A stretch of DNA of 64,000 nucleotides, from assembly GCA_938028765.1 (NCBI GenBank), contig CALIZF010000001.1:1-64000 (forward strand). Direction: 5' to 3'. Of the stretch, positions 40,927 to 49,928 are shown piece by piece; within the stretch, counting starts at the first letter, position 1; the number at the start of each line of letters is the position of its first letter. The position numbers and the translations under genes are program-made. The stretch comes from an uncultured Paracoccaceae bacterium (GTDB taxonomy: Bacteria > Pseudomonadota > Alphaproteobacteria > Rhodobacterales > Rhodobacteraceae). The notes under the pieces are model-generated. The model was given only the letters and a program-made list of their open reading frames with translations. It was not told the DNA's origin and made no database searches.

Positions 40927-41733
40927 TCAGCCCGCCGCAGCGACCACATGCGCGAGCGCGTCGCGCAGATCGGGATCGTCCGTCATCGGCAGGATCAGCG
41001 CGATGCGGCAGGCTTCGCCGAGGGGAACGCCCCGCGCCATCAGCTTGGCCGCATGGATCAGCATCCGCGTCGAGGCGCCCTCCTCCAGCCCCTGGCCGCG
41101 CAGGTTGCGCGACCGCCGCGCGATGTCCACAAGCCGCGCGGCAAGTGCCGGCGCTGCCCCCGATTCGGCCGCGACGATCTCGGCCTCGACCGCGGGATCG
41201 GGCCAGCCGAAATCGAGCGCCACGAACCGCTGCTTGGTGGATTCCTTCAGGTCCTTCAGCACCGACTGGTAGCCGGGGTTGTAGGAGATGACGAGGTGGA
41301 AATCGGGATGGGCCCTGACCAGTTCCCCCTTCTTCTCGAGCGGCAGGATGCGCCGGTCGTCGGTCAGCGCGTGAATGACCACGGTTGTGTCCTGCCGCGC
41401 CTCAACGATCTCGTCGAGGTAGCAGATCGCGCCGTGGCGCACAGCGAGCGTCAGGGGGCCGTCGGCCCAGACCGTGCCGGCCGGTTCCAGAAGGAACCTC
41501 CCGACGAGGTCCGAGGCGGTCATGTCCTCGTGGCACGAGACGGTGACGAGCGGCTTGCCCAGCCGCCAGGCCATGTGTTCGACGAAGCGGGTCTTGCCGC
41601 AGCCGGTCGGCCCTTTGAGCATCACCGGCAGGCGGTGCGCATGGGCGGCCTCGAACAGTGCGATCTCGCCGCCCGAAGGGCGATAGTAGGGTTCTTTGGC
41701 GATGCGGTAGGCATCGAGGGTCATCGCGTCCAT
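40927..41733 (-). CDS. CbbQ/NirQ/NorQ-family AAA+ ATPase
   Basis: [47 protein letters not shown]...[29 protein letters not shown]. Confidence 0.92.
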   Translation of the reverse strand: MDAMTLDAYRIAKEPYYRPSGGEIALFEAAHAHRLPVMLKGPTGCGKTRFVEHMAWRLGKPLVTVSCHEDMTASDLVGRFLLEPAGTVWADGPLTLAVRHGAICYLDEIVEARQDTTVVIHALTDDRRILPLEKKGELVRAHPDFHLVISYNPGYQSVLKDLKESTKQRFVALDFGWPDPAVEAEIVAAESGAAPALAARLVDIARRSRNLRGQGLEEGASTRMLIHAAKLMARGVPLGEACRIALILPMTDDPDLRDALAHVVAAAG

Positions 41734-41782
41734 CCATGGGAGGACCGGGGCGCAACAGCGCGCCCCGGCCGGGGCCCGGCGC

Positions 41783-42823
41783 TCAGCGGTGCGCCGCGGC
41801 CTTCTGGTTCGGAATGCCCTCGATCGGGCATTCGGGCGTGCCGACCGTCGCGCGGGTGATCGATTCCACCATCTCGCGCGTGCCCTCGGGGTCCGAGATC
41901 CACTTGGTGTAGAAGTCGTAGGGGCAGGCCGCGACCCCGCGCCCGTCCTCGCCCGAGTTGATCATGCCGGTATAGCCGCGGTGCAGAAGCTTGAAGAGAT
42001 GGTTCTGCGACTGGCCGTTGCGGCGCGCGTCGCGGATCGCCGGCACCGACAGCTGGGCATACTGGATGCCCATCTCCTCCTCGCCGCATTCGCCCAGGGT
42101 GCGGCCGTCGAAGCCGACGATGGCGGAGTGGCCGAAGTAGGAATACACCCCGTCGAAACCCGCGGCGTTCGCCACCGCGACATAGACGTTGTTGGCCCAG
42201 GCCATCGCCTTGGCCATCATCACCTGCTGGTCCTTGGCGGGATACATATAGCCCTGACAGCGTACGATCAGCTCGGCCCCCTTCATCGCGCAGTCGCGCC
42301 AGATCTCGGGGTAGTTGCCGTCGTCGCAGATGATCAGACTGATCTTCAGGCCCTTCGGCCCCTCGCTGACGTAGGTGCAGCTGCCGGGATACCAACCCTC
42401 GATCGGCACCCACGGCATGATCTTGCGGTACTTCTGCACGATCTCGCCCTGGTCGTTCATCAGGATCAGGGTGTTGTAGGGTGCCTTGCGGGGGTGTTCC
42501 TCGTGCCGCTCGCCGGTCAGCGAGAATACCCCCCAGGTCCGCGCCGACCGGCACGCCTCGGCGAAGATCTCGGTCTCGTCGCCGGGGACGGTCGAGGCCG
42601 TCTCGTACATCTCCTGCTGGTCGTACATGATCCCGTGGGTCGAGTATTCGGGGAAGATGACCAGATCCATTCCCGGCAGGCCGATCTTCATGCCCTTGAC
42701 CATGTCGGCGATCCTGCGGGCGTTGGTCAGCACCTCGGCCCGCGTGTGCAGGCGCGGCATCTTGTAGTTCACGACGGCGACGCCGACCGTGTCCTTGCTG
42801 CTGGTGATATCGCCGTGATACAT
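41783..42823 (-). CDS. amiE: aliphatic amidase (acylamide amidohydrolase)
   Basis: Near-identical in long blocks to recalled Pseudomonas AmiE ([26 protein letters not shown]); Glu-Lys-Cys triad in [25 protein letters not shown]. Confidence 0.95.
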   Translation of the reverse strand: MYHGDITSSKDTVGVAVVNYKMPRLHTRAEVLTNARRIADMVKGMKIGLPGMDLVIFPEYSTHGIMYDQQEMYETASTVPGDETEIFAEACRSARTWGVFSLTGERHEEHPRKAPYNTLILMNDQGEIVQKYRKIMPWVPIEGWYPGSCTYVSEGPKGLKISLIICDDGNYPEIWRDCAMKGAELIVRCQGYMYPAKDQQVMMAKAMAWANNVYVAVANAAGFDGVYSYFGHSAIVGFDGRTLGECGEEEMGIQYAQLSVPAIRDARRNGQSQNHLFKLLHRGYTGMINSGEDGRGVAACPYDFYTKWISDPEGTREMVESITRATVGTPECPIEGIPNQKAAAHR

Positions 42824-42866
42824 GTTCTCCTCCGTGTCTGGTTGTCGGGATGCGCGCGGGGGCGGG

Positions 42867-43556
42867 TCAGACCGCCATGTGGCGGTGCACGAGGTCGTCG
42901 GTCAGGGCCGCGATCGGGCCTTCGGCGGCGACGGCGCCGCGTTCGAGAAGGGCAAAGCGCTGCGCAGCGCGGCGCGCAAAGCCGACGTTCTGCTCGACGA
43001 TCAGGATCGTCATGCCGCTGCGGTTCAGCGCCAGAAGCACGTCCTCGATCTGTTCGACGATGTTGGGCTGGATCCCTTCCGTCGGCTCGTCGAGCAGAAG
43101 GACCTTCGGCCGTGCCAGGAGCGCGCGGGCAATGGCAAGCTGCTGCTGCTGGCCGCCCGACAGGTCGCCCCCGCGCCGGTCGAGAAACGCGCGCAGGATC
43201 GGGAACAGGTCCAGAACGCGGTCGTCGATCGCGCTGCGGCCGGTGCCGCAGAGGGCGCCCAGGATCAGGTTCTCGCGCACCGTCAGGTCGGCGAGGATCC
43301 CCCGCCCCTGCGGCACATACCCCAGGCCCGCGCGCGGCCGCAGGTGCCGCGGCAGCGACAGAAGGTCGGCCCCCGCGAGGCGCACGCTGCCCTCGCAGCG
43401 GTCCATGTGCCCCATCAGCGCGCGCATCAGCGTGGTCTTGCCCACACCGTTGCGGCCCATCACGCAGAAAAACGATCCTTCGGGGACGACGAAGGTCAGG
43501 CCGTTCAGCGCGCGCGAGCGGCCGTAATAGGCGTCGAGGCGGCTGATCTCAAGCAT
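42867..43556 (-). CDS. branched-chain/urea/amide-type ABC transporter ATP-binding protein (UrtE-like)
   Basis: [56 protein letters not shown]. Confidence 0.9.
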   Translation of the reverse strand: MLEISRLDAYYGRSRALNGLTFVVPEGSFFCVMGRNGVGKTTLMRALMGHMDRCEGSVRLAGADLLSLPRHLRPRAGLGYVPQGRGILADLTVRENLILGALCGTGRSAIDDRVLDLFPILRAFLDRRGGDLSGGQQQQLAIARALLARPKVLLLDEPTEGIQPNIVEQIEDVLLALNRSGMTILIVEQNVGFARRAAQRFALLERGAVAAEGPIAALTDDLVHRHMAV

Positions 43557-44331
43557 CCGAGAAGCCCTTTCCGCCGAGGTAGGCTGTGCGCACCGCCGGA
43601 TCGCGCTCGATCTCGTCCACCCCGCCCTCGGCCAGTAGCCGCCCCTGGTGCATAACCGAGATCCGGTCTCCGATGGCCTTCACGAACGACAGGTCGTGCT
43701 CGACCACGATCAGGGTGTGCAGGCCGCGCAGGCGGTTGAAGAGTTCAGCCGTCTTGCGCGTCTCGGCCTCGGTCATGCCGGCGGTCGGTTCGTCCATCAG
43801 GATGACCTCGGGATCCTGGGCGAGCAGCATAGCGATCTCGAGCCACTGGGTCTGGCCGTGCGACAGGTGCGCAGCGGTCTGGTCCAGCCGGTCGGCCAGC
43901 CCCACCAGTTCGGCGATCTTCGACAGCCCGTCGTCCTCGGCGCCCCGGGCGCGGGCGAACAGGTTGGCCAGCACGCCGGTCGCGCGGGCGCGGGCGATCC
44001 GCAGGTTCTGCCGCACCGACAGCGGGCGGAACACGCTCGGCACCTGGAACTTGCGCCCGATCCCCGCGCGGGCGATCTGGTGTTCCTCGAGCGTGTCGAT
44101 ACGTATGCCGCCCAGCCAGATGCGCCCGACGGTCGGCTTGACCTTGCCGCAGATCATGTCGAGCGCGGTCGTCTTGCCGGCCCCGTTCGGCCCGATCAGG
44201 CAGCGCAGCTCGCCTTTCGCCACTGTCAGGTTCAGGCCGTCCACGGCCTTGAACCCGCCGAAGCTGACCCCGACCCCTTCGAGACGCAGATGACCCTCGC
44301 CGACCGGGTGGAGCGCGACGGGCGCGTTCAT
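43549..44331 (-). CDS. ABC transporter ATP-binding protein (UrtD-like)
   Basis: LIGPNGAGKTTALDMICGKVKPTVGRI...LSHGQTQWLEIAMLLAQDPEVILMDEPTAGMTEAET. Confidence 0.9.
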   Translation of the reverse strand: MNAPVALHPVGEGHLRLEGVGVSFGGFKAVDGLNLTVAKGELRCLIGPNGAGKTTALDMICGKVKPTVGRIWLGGIRIDTLEEHQIARAGIGRKFQVPSVFRPLSVRQNLRIARARATGVLANLFARARGAEDDGLSKIAELVGLADRLDQTAAHLSHGQTQWLEIAMLLAQDPEVILMDEPTAGMTEAETRKTAELFNRLRGLHTLIVVEHDLSFVKAIGDRISVMHQGRLLAEGGVDEIERDPAVRTAYLGGKGFSDA

Positions 44332-45431
44332 GCCTTCCCTCCTGTCGGGCCCGGCGCGGGCACGGCCGCGGGATCGGGCGCCGCCCCGCGCAGCCGCCGA
44401 GCGATGTCTTGCGCGGCGCCGGCGATCCCGCGCGGCAGGAAAAGGACCACCGCGATGAACAGAAGGCCCATCAGGAGCGACCAGGATTTCAGGAACACCT
44501 GCGATTCCGACAGCGCGCCCTGCACGCCGGTGACGAAGATCGCGCCGATCGCCGCGCCGAGCAGGCTTTGCCGCCCCCCGACCGCCACCCAGATCACGAT
44601 GGCGAGGCTGAAGGGCACGTCCATGAAGGTCGGCGAGGCGAACTCCATCACGACTGTGTAGATCATGCCGGCAAGCCCGGCGATCGCGGCTGAGAAGGTC
44701 ATCGCGAAGATCTTGAACCGCGCCACGTCGTAGCCGAAGAAGCGGACCCGGTCCTCGCTGTCGCGGATCGCCTGCAGGATCAGGCCCGTCCGGCTCATCG
44801 CCGCGAGGTAACCGATCAGAAGGACCGCGATCAGGACGCCCGCGGCGAGGTAATAGACGTCGGCCGAATAGGCGTCGAATTCGTGCCCGAACAGCGCGAG
44901 AAGGCCGAGGTCGGTAATCCCGTTGAACCCGCCGGTGTAGGCCTGCTGGTCGATCACGACGAGGTTGAGCACCACCATGACCGCCAGCGTGATGATGGCG
45001 ACATAGACCCCGGTCACCCGGCCGCGGAACATGAACCACCCCAGCAGCGCGGCCATAAGCGCAGGCCCGGCGATGCCCGCCGCAAGCGCGAAGCCCTGGT
45101 TCTGGAACGGCACCCATAGAAGCGGCAGCCGCTCGACGTTGTTCCACACCATGAAGTCGGGCAAGCCGTCGGCGCCGGTGTGGATGGGTGTCGTCCTGAG
45201 CTTGAGATACATCGCCATCGCGTAGGCGCCCAGCCCGAAGCTGACCGCCTGCCCGAGGTTCAGGATCCCCGCGTAGCCCCAGGAGAAGCTGAGCGCCACG
45301 GCCAGGATCGCGAGGCAGCAGTAGCGGGCATACTTGTTGAGCAGGAACACGTCGCCGACGAACAGCGGCACGGCCAGGAGGACGGCGGCGAAGATCGCGA
45401 CGGGGCCGAGGGTGCCGAGGGCGCGCGGCAT
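44328..45431 (-). CDS. ABC transporter permease (UrtC-like)
   Basis: LSFSWGYAGILNLGQAVSFGLGAYAMAMYLKLR...; LivM/UrtC architecture. Confidence 0.9.
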   Translation of the reverse strand: MPRALGTLGPVAIFAAVLLAVPLFVGDVFLLNKYARYCCLAILAVALSFSWGYAGILNLGQAVSFGLGAYAMAMYLKLRTTPIHTGADGLPDFMVWNNVERLPLLWVPFQNQGFALAAGIAGPALMAALLGWFMFRGRVTGVYVAIITLAVMVVLNLVVIDQQAYTGGFNGITDLGLLALFGHEFDAYSADVYYLAAGVLIAVLLIGYLAAMSRTGLILQAIRDSEDRVRFFGYDVARFKIFAMTFSAAIAGLAGMIYTVVMEFASPTFMDVPFSLAIVIWVAVGGRQSLLGAAIGAIFVTGVQGALSESQVFLKSWSLLMGLLFIAVVLFLPRGIAGAAQDIARRLRGAAPDPAAVPAPGPTGGKA

Positions 45432-45432
45432 G

Positions 45433-46302
45433 TCAGGCCCGCCCCCGGCGGGTGAACAGGCCTTGCGGCCGGAAGCGGATCAGCACGACGACCGCCAGCA
45501 GGACCACGGCCTTGGCGATGGTGTCGTTGCTGAGATAGGCGATGAAACCCGACAGCTCGCCCAGCAGGCCCGAGCTTGCGACGGTGCCGAAAAGGCTCTG
45601 CACACCGCCCAGCACGACCACCATAAAGGCATCGACGACGTAGGCGGTCCCCATCTCGGGCGCGACGCTCTTCAGCGGTGCGACGAGGGCGCCCGCCAGC
45701 CCGGCCAGCCCCGCACCATAGGCGAAGGTCAGCGAATAGACCCGGTCGGCGTTCACCCCGAAGGCCTGCGCGACCTCGCGGTTCTGGGTGATCGCCCGCA
45801 GCCGCAGCCCCAGCGCGGTGCGGTAGATGATGGCCCAGGTCGCGGCGAAGGCGGCCAGCGCCACGACGAGGACGAAGACGCGGTAGGCGGAAACCGACAC
45901 CCCGAGGAGGTCCAGGCTGACGTCCAGGATATGGGGCGCCGCCACATAGCGCAGCTCGCCCCCCGCCGACAGGCGCACGGCCTGCTGCAGGACGACCCCA
46001 ACCCCCCAGGTCGCCAGGATCGTGTCGAGCGGGCGGGCATAGAGCCAGCGGATCACCGACCGTTCCGTGAGAAGCCCCAGCAAGGCCACCGCGACGAAGA
46101 CAAGCGGCATGCTGGCGATCAGCCCGAGGCCGAGGAACGTCTGCGCGAACCACGCGCCATAGGCGCCGAGCATGACGAATTCGCCATGCGCAAGGTTGAT
46201 GACGCCCGTCGTGCCGTAGATCACGGCAAGGCCGAGCGCGACCATCAGGAGGATCGAGGCGATCGAAAGCCCCGTGACGAACTGGGCGGCGATGTCGAGC
46301 AT
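45433..46302 (-). CDS. ABC transporter permease (UrtB-like)
   Basis: LMVALGLAVIYGTTGVINLAHGEFVMLGAYGAW...LRAITQNREVAQAFGVNADRVYSLTFAYGAGLAGLAGAL. Confidence 0.92.
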   Translation of the reverse strand: MLDIAAQFVTGLSIASILLMVALGLAVIYGTTGVINLAHGEFVMLGAYGAWFAQTFLGLGLIASMPLVFVAVALLGLLTERSVIRWLYARPLDTILATWGVGVVLQQAVRLSAGGELRYVAAPHILDVSLDLLGVSVSAYRVFVLVVALAAFAATWAIIYRTALGLRLRAITQNREVAQAFGVNADRVYSLTFAYGAGLAGLAGALVAPLKSVAPEMGTAYVVDAFMVVVLGGVQSLFGTVASSGLLGELSGFIAYLSNDTIAKAVVLLAVVVLIRFRPQGLFTRRGRA

Positions 46303-46362
46303 GTGCGGTTCCCGTGACGGACCGCGCCGGGGGTGCGTCGCCGCGCCCCCGGCACCGGCCGG

Positions 46363-47610
46363 TCAGACCTCCTTGAGGCCGTCAGCCGTGCAGCGCTGGT
46401 TCGGATAGGCCTTGTAGGGATCGGGTTCCTGCCAGGTCTCGGACTGCTTGAGGATCGTGAACTGCCCGTCCGATCCGCACTGGCCGATCTTGGGCCACAG
46501 CCAGGTATGCAGGTTCTCGGGCTCGATCCGCACCCGGCCCTGCGGGGCGACCATCTCTTCGCCCTTGATTGCCTCGCGGATGGTCGGCGGGGTGATGTCG
46601 GATGCCGCCAGCTTCTGGACCGCCTGCTTGAAGAGGTAGACCTGGAAGTAGGACGGTTCCGAGACGAAGTGGGTCACCTTGTCGCCGCCCCAGCGGCTGC
46701 GGTAGGCCTCGACGAAGCGCTGGTTCTCGGGCGAATCCCAGACCATGAAATAGGGCGCCGAGGTGAAGTGCCCCGCCGCGGCGTCACCGCCCATGGCCGC
46801 GACCTCGTTCTCCGACGTTGTCAGGCTCGCCATCGGCATCGTCTCGGGGTCGAGGCCGGCGGCGCGATACTGCCGGTGCAGCGCTACGACCGAGTCGCCG
46901 ACCACGGTCGAGAAGATGACGTTCGGCTTCTCGCTGCGGAACTTGTTGATGACGGACGAGAATTCCGAGTGCCCGAGCGGCACGTATTCTTCTGCGACGA
47001 CCTCGGCCCCGAGTTCGGCCAGAAGCTTCTTGCAGTAGTTGTTCTCTTCCTTCGGATAGATGTAGTTGGATCCGATCAGGTACCAGCGCTTGCCGAACTT
47101 CTCGACCAGCCAGGGCACGAAATCGTCCTGCTGCTGGTTCGGCACGGCGCCCGTGTAGATTACGTTCTTCGAGCACTCGCGCCCTTCGTAGAGCGTGGGG
47201 TAGAAATAGAGGTTGTTCTGCCGCTCGAACACCGGCAACACCGCCTTGCGGCTGGCCGAGGTGTAGGATCCGAACACGCTGACGCAGCGGTCCGACAGCA
47301 CGAGCTTGCGCGCCTTCTCGGCGAAGGTGGCCGGATCGGAAGCGGGATCCTCTTCCACCGGGACGATCCGCATCCCGTTGATGCCGCCGGCGGCGTTGAT
47401 TTCCTCGATCGCCATGATCGTCGCCTTGTGCAGCGACTCTTCGATGATCGCAGTCGTTCCGGTCAGCGAGAACAGCACGCCGACCTTGATCTCGCCGCCC
47501 TGCGCGTAGGCGAGGCCCGTGTTCTTGACCCAGACGTGCGGAAACAGGCCGGTCCCCGCGGCGACTGTCGTAGCGGCACCCTTCAGAAATGTTCGACGGC
47601 GCATGGGCAT
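46363..47610 (-). CDS. Tat-exported substrate-binding protein of urea/short-chain amide ABC transporter (UrtA/FmdD-like)
   Basis: Twin-arginine signal MPMRRRTFLKGAATTVAAG; IKVGVLFSLTGTTAIIEESLHKATIMAIEEINAAGGINGM... Confidence 0.92.
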   Translation of the reverse strand: MPMRRRTFLKGAATTVAAGTGLFPHVWVKNTGLAYAQGGEIKVGVLFSLTGTTAIIEESLHKATIMAIEEINAAGGINGMRIVPVEEDPASDPATFAEKARKLVLSDRCVSVFGSYTSASRKAVLPVFERQNNLYFYPTLYEGRECSKNVIYTGAVPNQQQDDFVPWLVEKFGKRWYLIGSNYIYPKEENNYCKKLLAELGAEVVAEEYVPLGHSEFSSVINKFRSEKPNVIFSTVVGDSVVALHRQYRAAGLDPETMPMASLTTSENEVAAMGGDAAAGHFTSAPYFMVWDSPENQRFVEAYRSRWGGDKVTHFVSEPSYFQVYLFKQAVQKLAASDITPPTIREAIKGEEMVAPQGRVRIEPENLHTWLWPKIGQCGSDGQFTILKQSETWQEPDPYKAYPNQRCTADGLKEV

Positions 47611-47655
47611 GATTGTGCACTCCCTGTGTCGGTATGGCTGGGCAGGATCGCACGG

Positions 47656-47680
47656 TGCGGACGCGCGTTCGCGCGCCGCA
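47656..47680 (-). other. strong RNA hairpin in the leader of the amide-transport/amidase operon
   Basis: Minus-strand TGCGGCGCGCGAACGCGCGTCCGCA forms about 10 bp with one bulged T; no following U-tract. Confidence 0.5.
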
Positions 47681-47719
47681 GCACGGGAAGGCGAGGGTCC
47701 GCAGCTGGTGCGGGCTACG

Positions 47720-47768
47720 CTGCGAAGATTGGCATTCGCAGAAAGTGATCGCGCAGTGTTGCGCAATC
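47720..47768 (-). promoter_or_regulatory. tandem hairpins in operon leader, candidate AmiR (ANTAR) RNA target
   Basis: Minus-strand GATTGCGC-AACACT-GCGCGATC (8 bp stem, hexaloop) then 5 nt then CTGCGAA-TGCCAATC-TTCGCAG (7 bp stem). Confidence 0.4.
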
Positions 47769-47828
47769 TTCTTGCGATTTTTCTGGCGACGCCGTTGCCG
47801 CCATGGCCGAATCATCAGCCTGATGAAA

Positions 47829-48425
47829 TTATGTTGCTTTCAAGATGTCGTGGCTGTCAAGCAGCGCGGTGGCCACCGCCCCGACGGTCACGCAGCGTTC
47901 CATGGCGCGGGCGCGCAGAAGCGCGTAGGCCTCGTCCTCGGACATGTTCCGCTCGGCCATCAGGATGGCCTTGGCCCGCTCCACCGTGCGCACCGACCGG
48001 AGGGTTTCCTCGAGCTTGTCGATCCGCCCGCGCAGCCGCCCCTCGTAGCGGAACTTGTCGCGCGCCACCTGGATCGTGGGAGCCACGACCTCGGAGGGGG
48101 CAGGATGCGGCAGCACCGCGTCGCACCCGGCCAGGCGCAGAACCTCGGCGCTGGCCGTCCGGCCGGCAGGGATCAGCACCACCAGCGCCAGCGGCGCCTG
48201 GCCGGGCATCCAGGGAACCCGCCGGTGCAGGTCGGGCGCATAGACGGCCATCAGCACATCGCCCGCAGAGGGCAGCGGATCGGGTTCCGGCCAGTCCACC
48301 GCGACCCGCGCCCGCATCTGCAGCAACGCCCGCCGCAAGCTGTTCGTGCCCGGCCCCGGCGGCGCAACGATTCGGGCGAACAGCGTCGGCTCTGCCGGCA
48401 CCGCCGAGGGCCTCACGCGACGCAT
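47829..48425 (-). CDS. amiR: AmiR-like ANTAR-domain antitermination regulator
   Basis: C-terminal ANTAR pattern LRSVRTVERAKAILMAERNMSEDEAYALLRARAMERCVTVGAVATALL; follows and overlaps amiC. Confidence 0.85.
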   Translation of the reverse strand: MRRVRPSAVPAEPTLFARIVAPPGPGTNSLRRALLQMRARVAVDWPEPDPLPSAGDVLMAVYAPDLHRRVPWMPGQAPLALVVLIPAGRTASAEVLRLAGCDAVLPHPAPSEVVAPTIQVARDKFRYEGRLRGRIDKLEETLRSVRTVERAKAILMAERNMSEDEAYALLRARAMERCVTVGAVATALLDSHDILKAT

Positions 48426-49555
48426 TCCCCGAACGTGCGCCCGGTGCCGACCAGATAGGGGTCTGCCCGCAGGGCGCGGGTCGATTGCATGACGAGGTCG
48501 AACTGGCCGCGCCGGTTGCAGCGGCCGATCCGCGCCCAGAGGTCGGTGTGCCCGGTCAGCGGATTGACCGCGATGCGGCCCTGCGGCGCCTCGATCTCGG
48601 TGCGCATAACGAAGGGCCGCAGCAGGTCGGTGTCGGTCGTGTTCGCCTCGGCCAGCGCGCGGGCAAAGACATGCACCTGGAAATAGGCTGCCTCAAAGCA
48701 CATGTTGAGGCTCACATCGCTGCCGTAGCGAGCCTGCAGGCGGCGAACGAACTCGGCGTTGCGCGGATTGTCCACCGAGGCGAAATAGGGCGCGGCGGTG
48801 AAGTGCCCTTCGCCCACGTCGTGCCCCATCGCGGCAATCTCGGCCTCGGTCGTGGTGATCGAGGCGATCGGCATCACCTTCGGGTCCATGCCGAGATCGG
48901 CATAGGACTGATAGAGATAGGTGGTCGATTCGCCCACGACGGTGGAGAAGATGACATCGGGCTGCGCGGCCCTGATTTCGGCCATCGCGGCGCGGAAATC
49001 GCGCCGCGGGGCCCAAAGCGGCAGGTAGCGTTCGCCGACCACGGTTCCGCCGTTCGCCCCGATCAGCTCGCGCATAATTCGGTTCGTCTCGCGCGGATAG
49101 ACGTAGTCCGACCCGACGAAGAAAAACCGCGGCCCGAAGCGGGGCATCAGATACTGGCAGAGCACCACGCAGGTCTGGTTGGGCGAAGCGCCGGTATAGA
49201 CTACGTTGGGCGAGAACTCGAACCCCTCGTAGACGGTGGGATACCACAGCAGGCCGTTGAGCCGCTCGACCACCGGCAGCACGGCCTTGCGGCTCGACGA
49301 GGTGTAACAGCCGAAGATCGAGCGCACCTGGTCCTCGACCATCATCCGCCGCGCGCAGCGGGCGAAATTCGCCGGCTCGGACGCCGGATCGTAGATCACG
49401 GGCTGCAGCGGCCGGCCGGCGACACCGCCGGCCGCGTTGATCTCCTCGATGGCCGCCAGTGTGCCCTGGATCTGCGTCCGCTCGATGACCGCCATGAAGC
49501 CGGTGTTCGAGAACAGCACGCCGACGCGCCAGGGACCGTCGTCAAGCCCGTCCAT
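48413..49555 (-). CDS. amiC: AmiC-like amide-sensing negative regulator
   Basis: WRVGVLFSNTGFMAVIERTQIQGTLAAIEEINAAGGVAGRPLQPVIYDPASEP...; no signal peptide; overlaps amiR by 13 nt. Confidence 0.88.
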   Translation of the reverse strand: MDGLDDGPWRVGVLFSNTGFMAVIERTQIQGTLAAIEEINAAGGVAGRPLQPVIYDPASEPANFARCARRMMVEDQVRSIFGCYTSSSRKAVLPVVERLNGLLWYPTVYEGFEFSPNVVYTGASPNQTCVVLCQYLMPRFGPRFFFVGSDYVYPRETNRIMRELIGANGGTVVGERYLPLWAPRRDFRAAMAEIRAAQPDVIFSTVVGESTTYLYQSYADLGMDPKVMPIASITTTEAEIAAMGHDVGEGHFTAAPYFASVDNPRNAEFVRRLQARYGSDVSLNMCFEAAYFQVHVFARALAEANTTDTDLLRPFVMRTEIEAPQGRIAVNPLTGHTDLWARIGRCNRRGQFDLVMQSTRALRADPYLVGTGRTFGECVA

Positions 49556-49587
49556 GCTGGGGACCCCGCGGTCTGCAACTGGACCGA

Positions 49588-49615
49588 AGACTAAAGTAGG
49601 TTGCCGCTCAGTCAA
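49588..49615 (-). promoter_or_regulatory. candidate sigma70 promoter for amiC-amiR
   Basis: Minus-strand TTGACT-N16-TAGTCT about 33 bp upstream of the amiC ATG. Confidence 0.35.
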
Positions 49616-49928
49616 GCCGTGCAAGGCCGCGGCGACCGGAACCGGACCGGGACGCCCGCAGTGCGGGCAAAGGCGACCGGGTTTGCCGATTTCGCGTTCA
49701 GCAAGATATCGCGCGGCGCGCCGGCTGCGCCGGCAGGGCCGCCGCCGCCGCGCCCCCCCCCTGCCCCGGCCCGCCGGGGCGGGTCAGAAGGGGTCAGCCG
49801 AAAGGATGCGGTCGTCCACGCGGCCGCTGCCGACGCAGGCGCCGCGCGAGCGGCCCTGACGAAGGATCGTCCCTGCCTGCCCCGCGACGCCGGTTCGCCT
49901 GCCCGCCGCTGCCCGGTTGATGACAAGG

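Noticed and set aside
35565-40949. 1794-aa minus-strand ORF covering transaldolase, repeats and antisense of priA
   Set aside because: Only the last 217 aa (transaldolase-like) are credible; the upstream part is antisense to priA and out of frame with the NorD-like gene. It is useful only for showing the PLARGTA repeat peptide.
47656-47680. Calling the strong leader hairpin an intrinsic terminator
   Set aside because: No U-tract follows it on the transcribed strand; reported only as a structured element.
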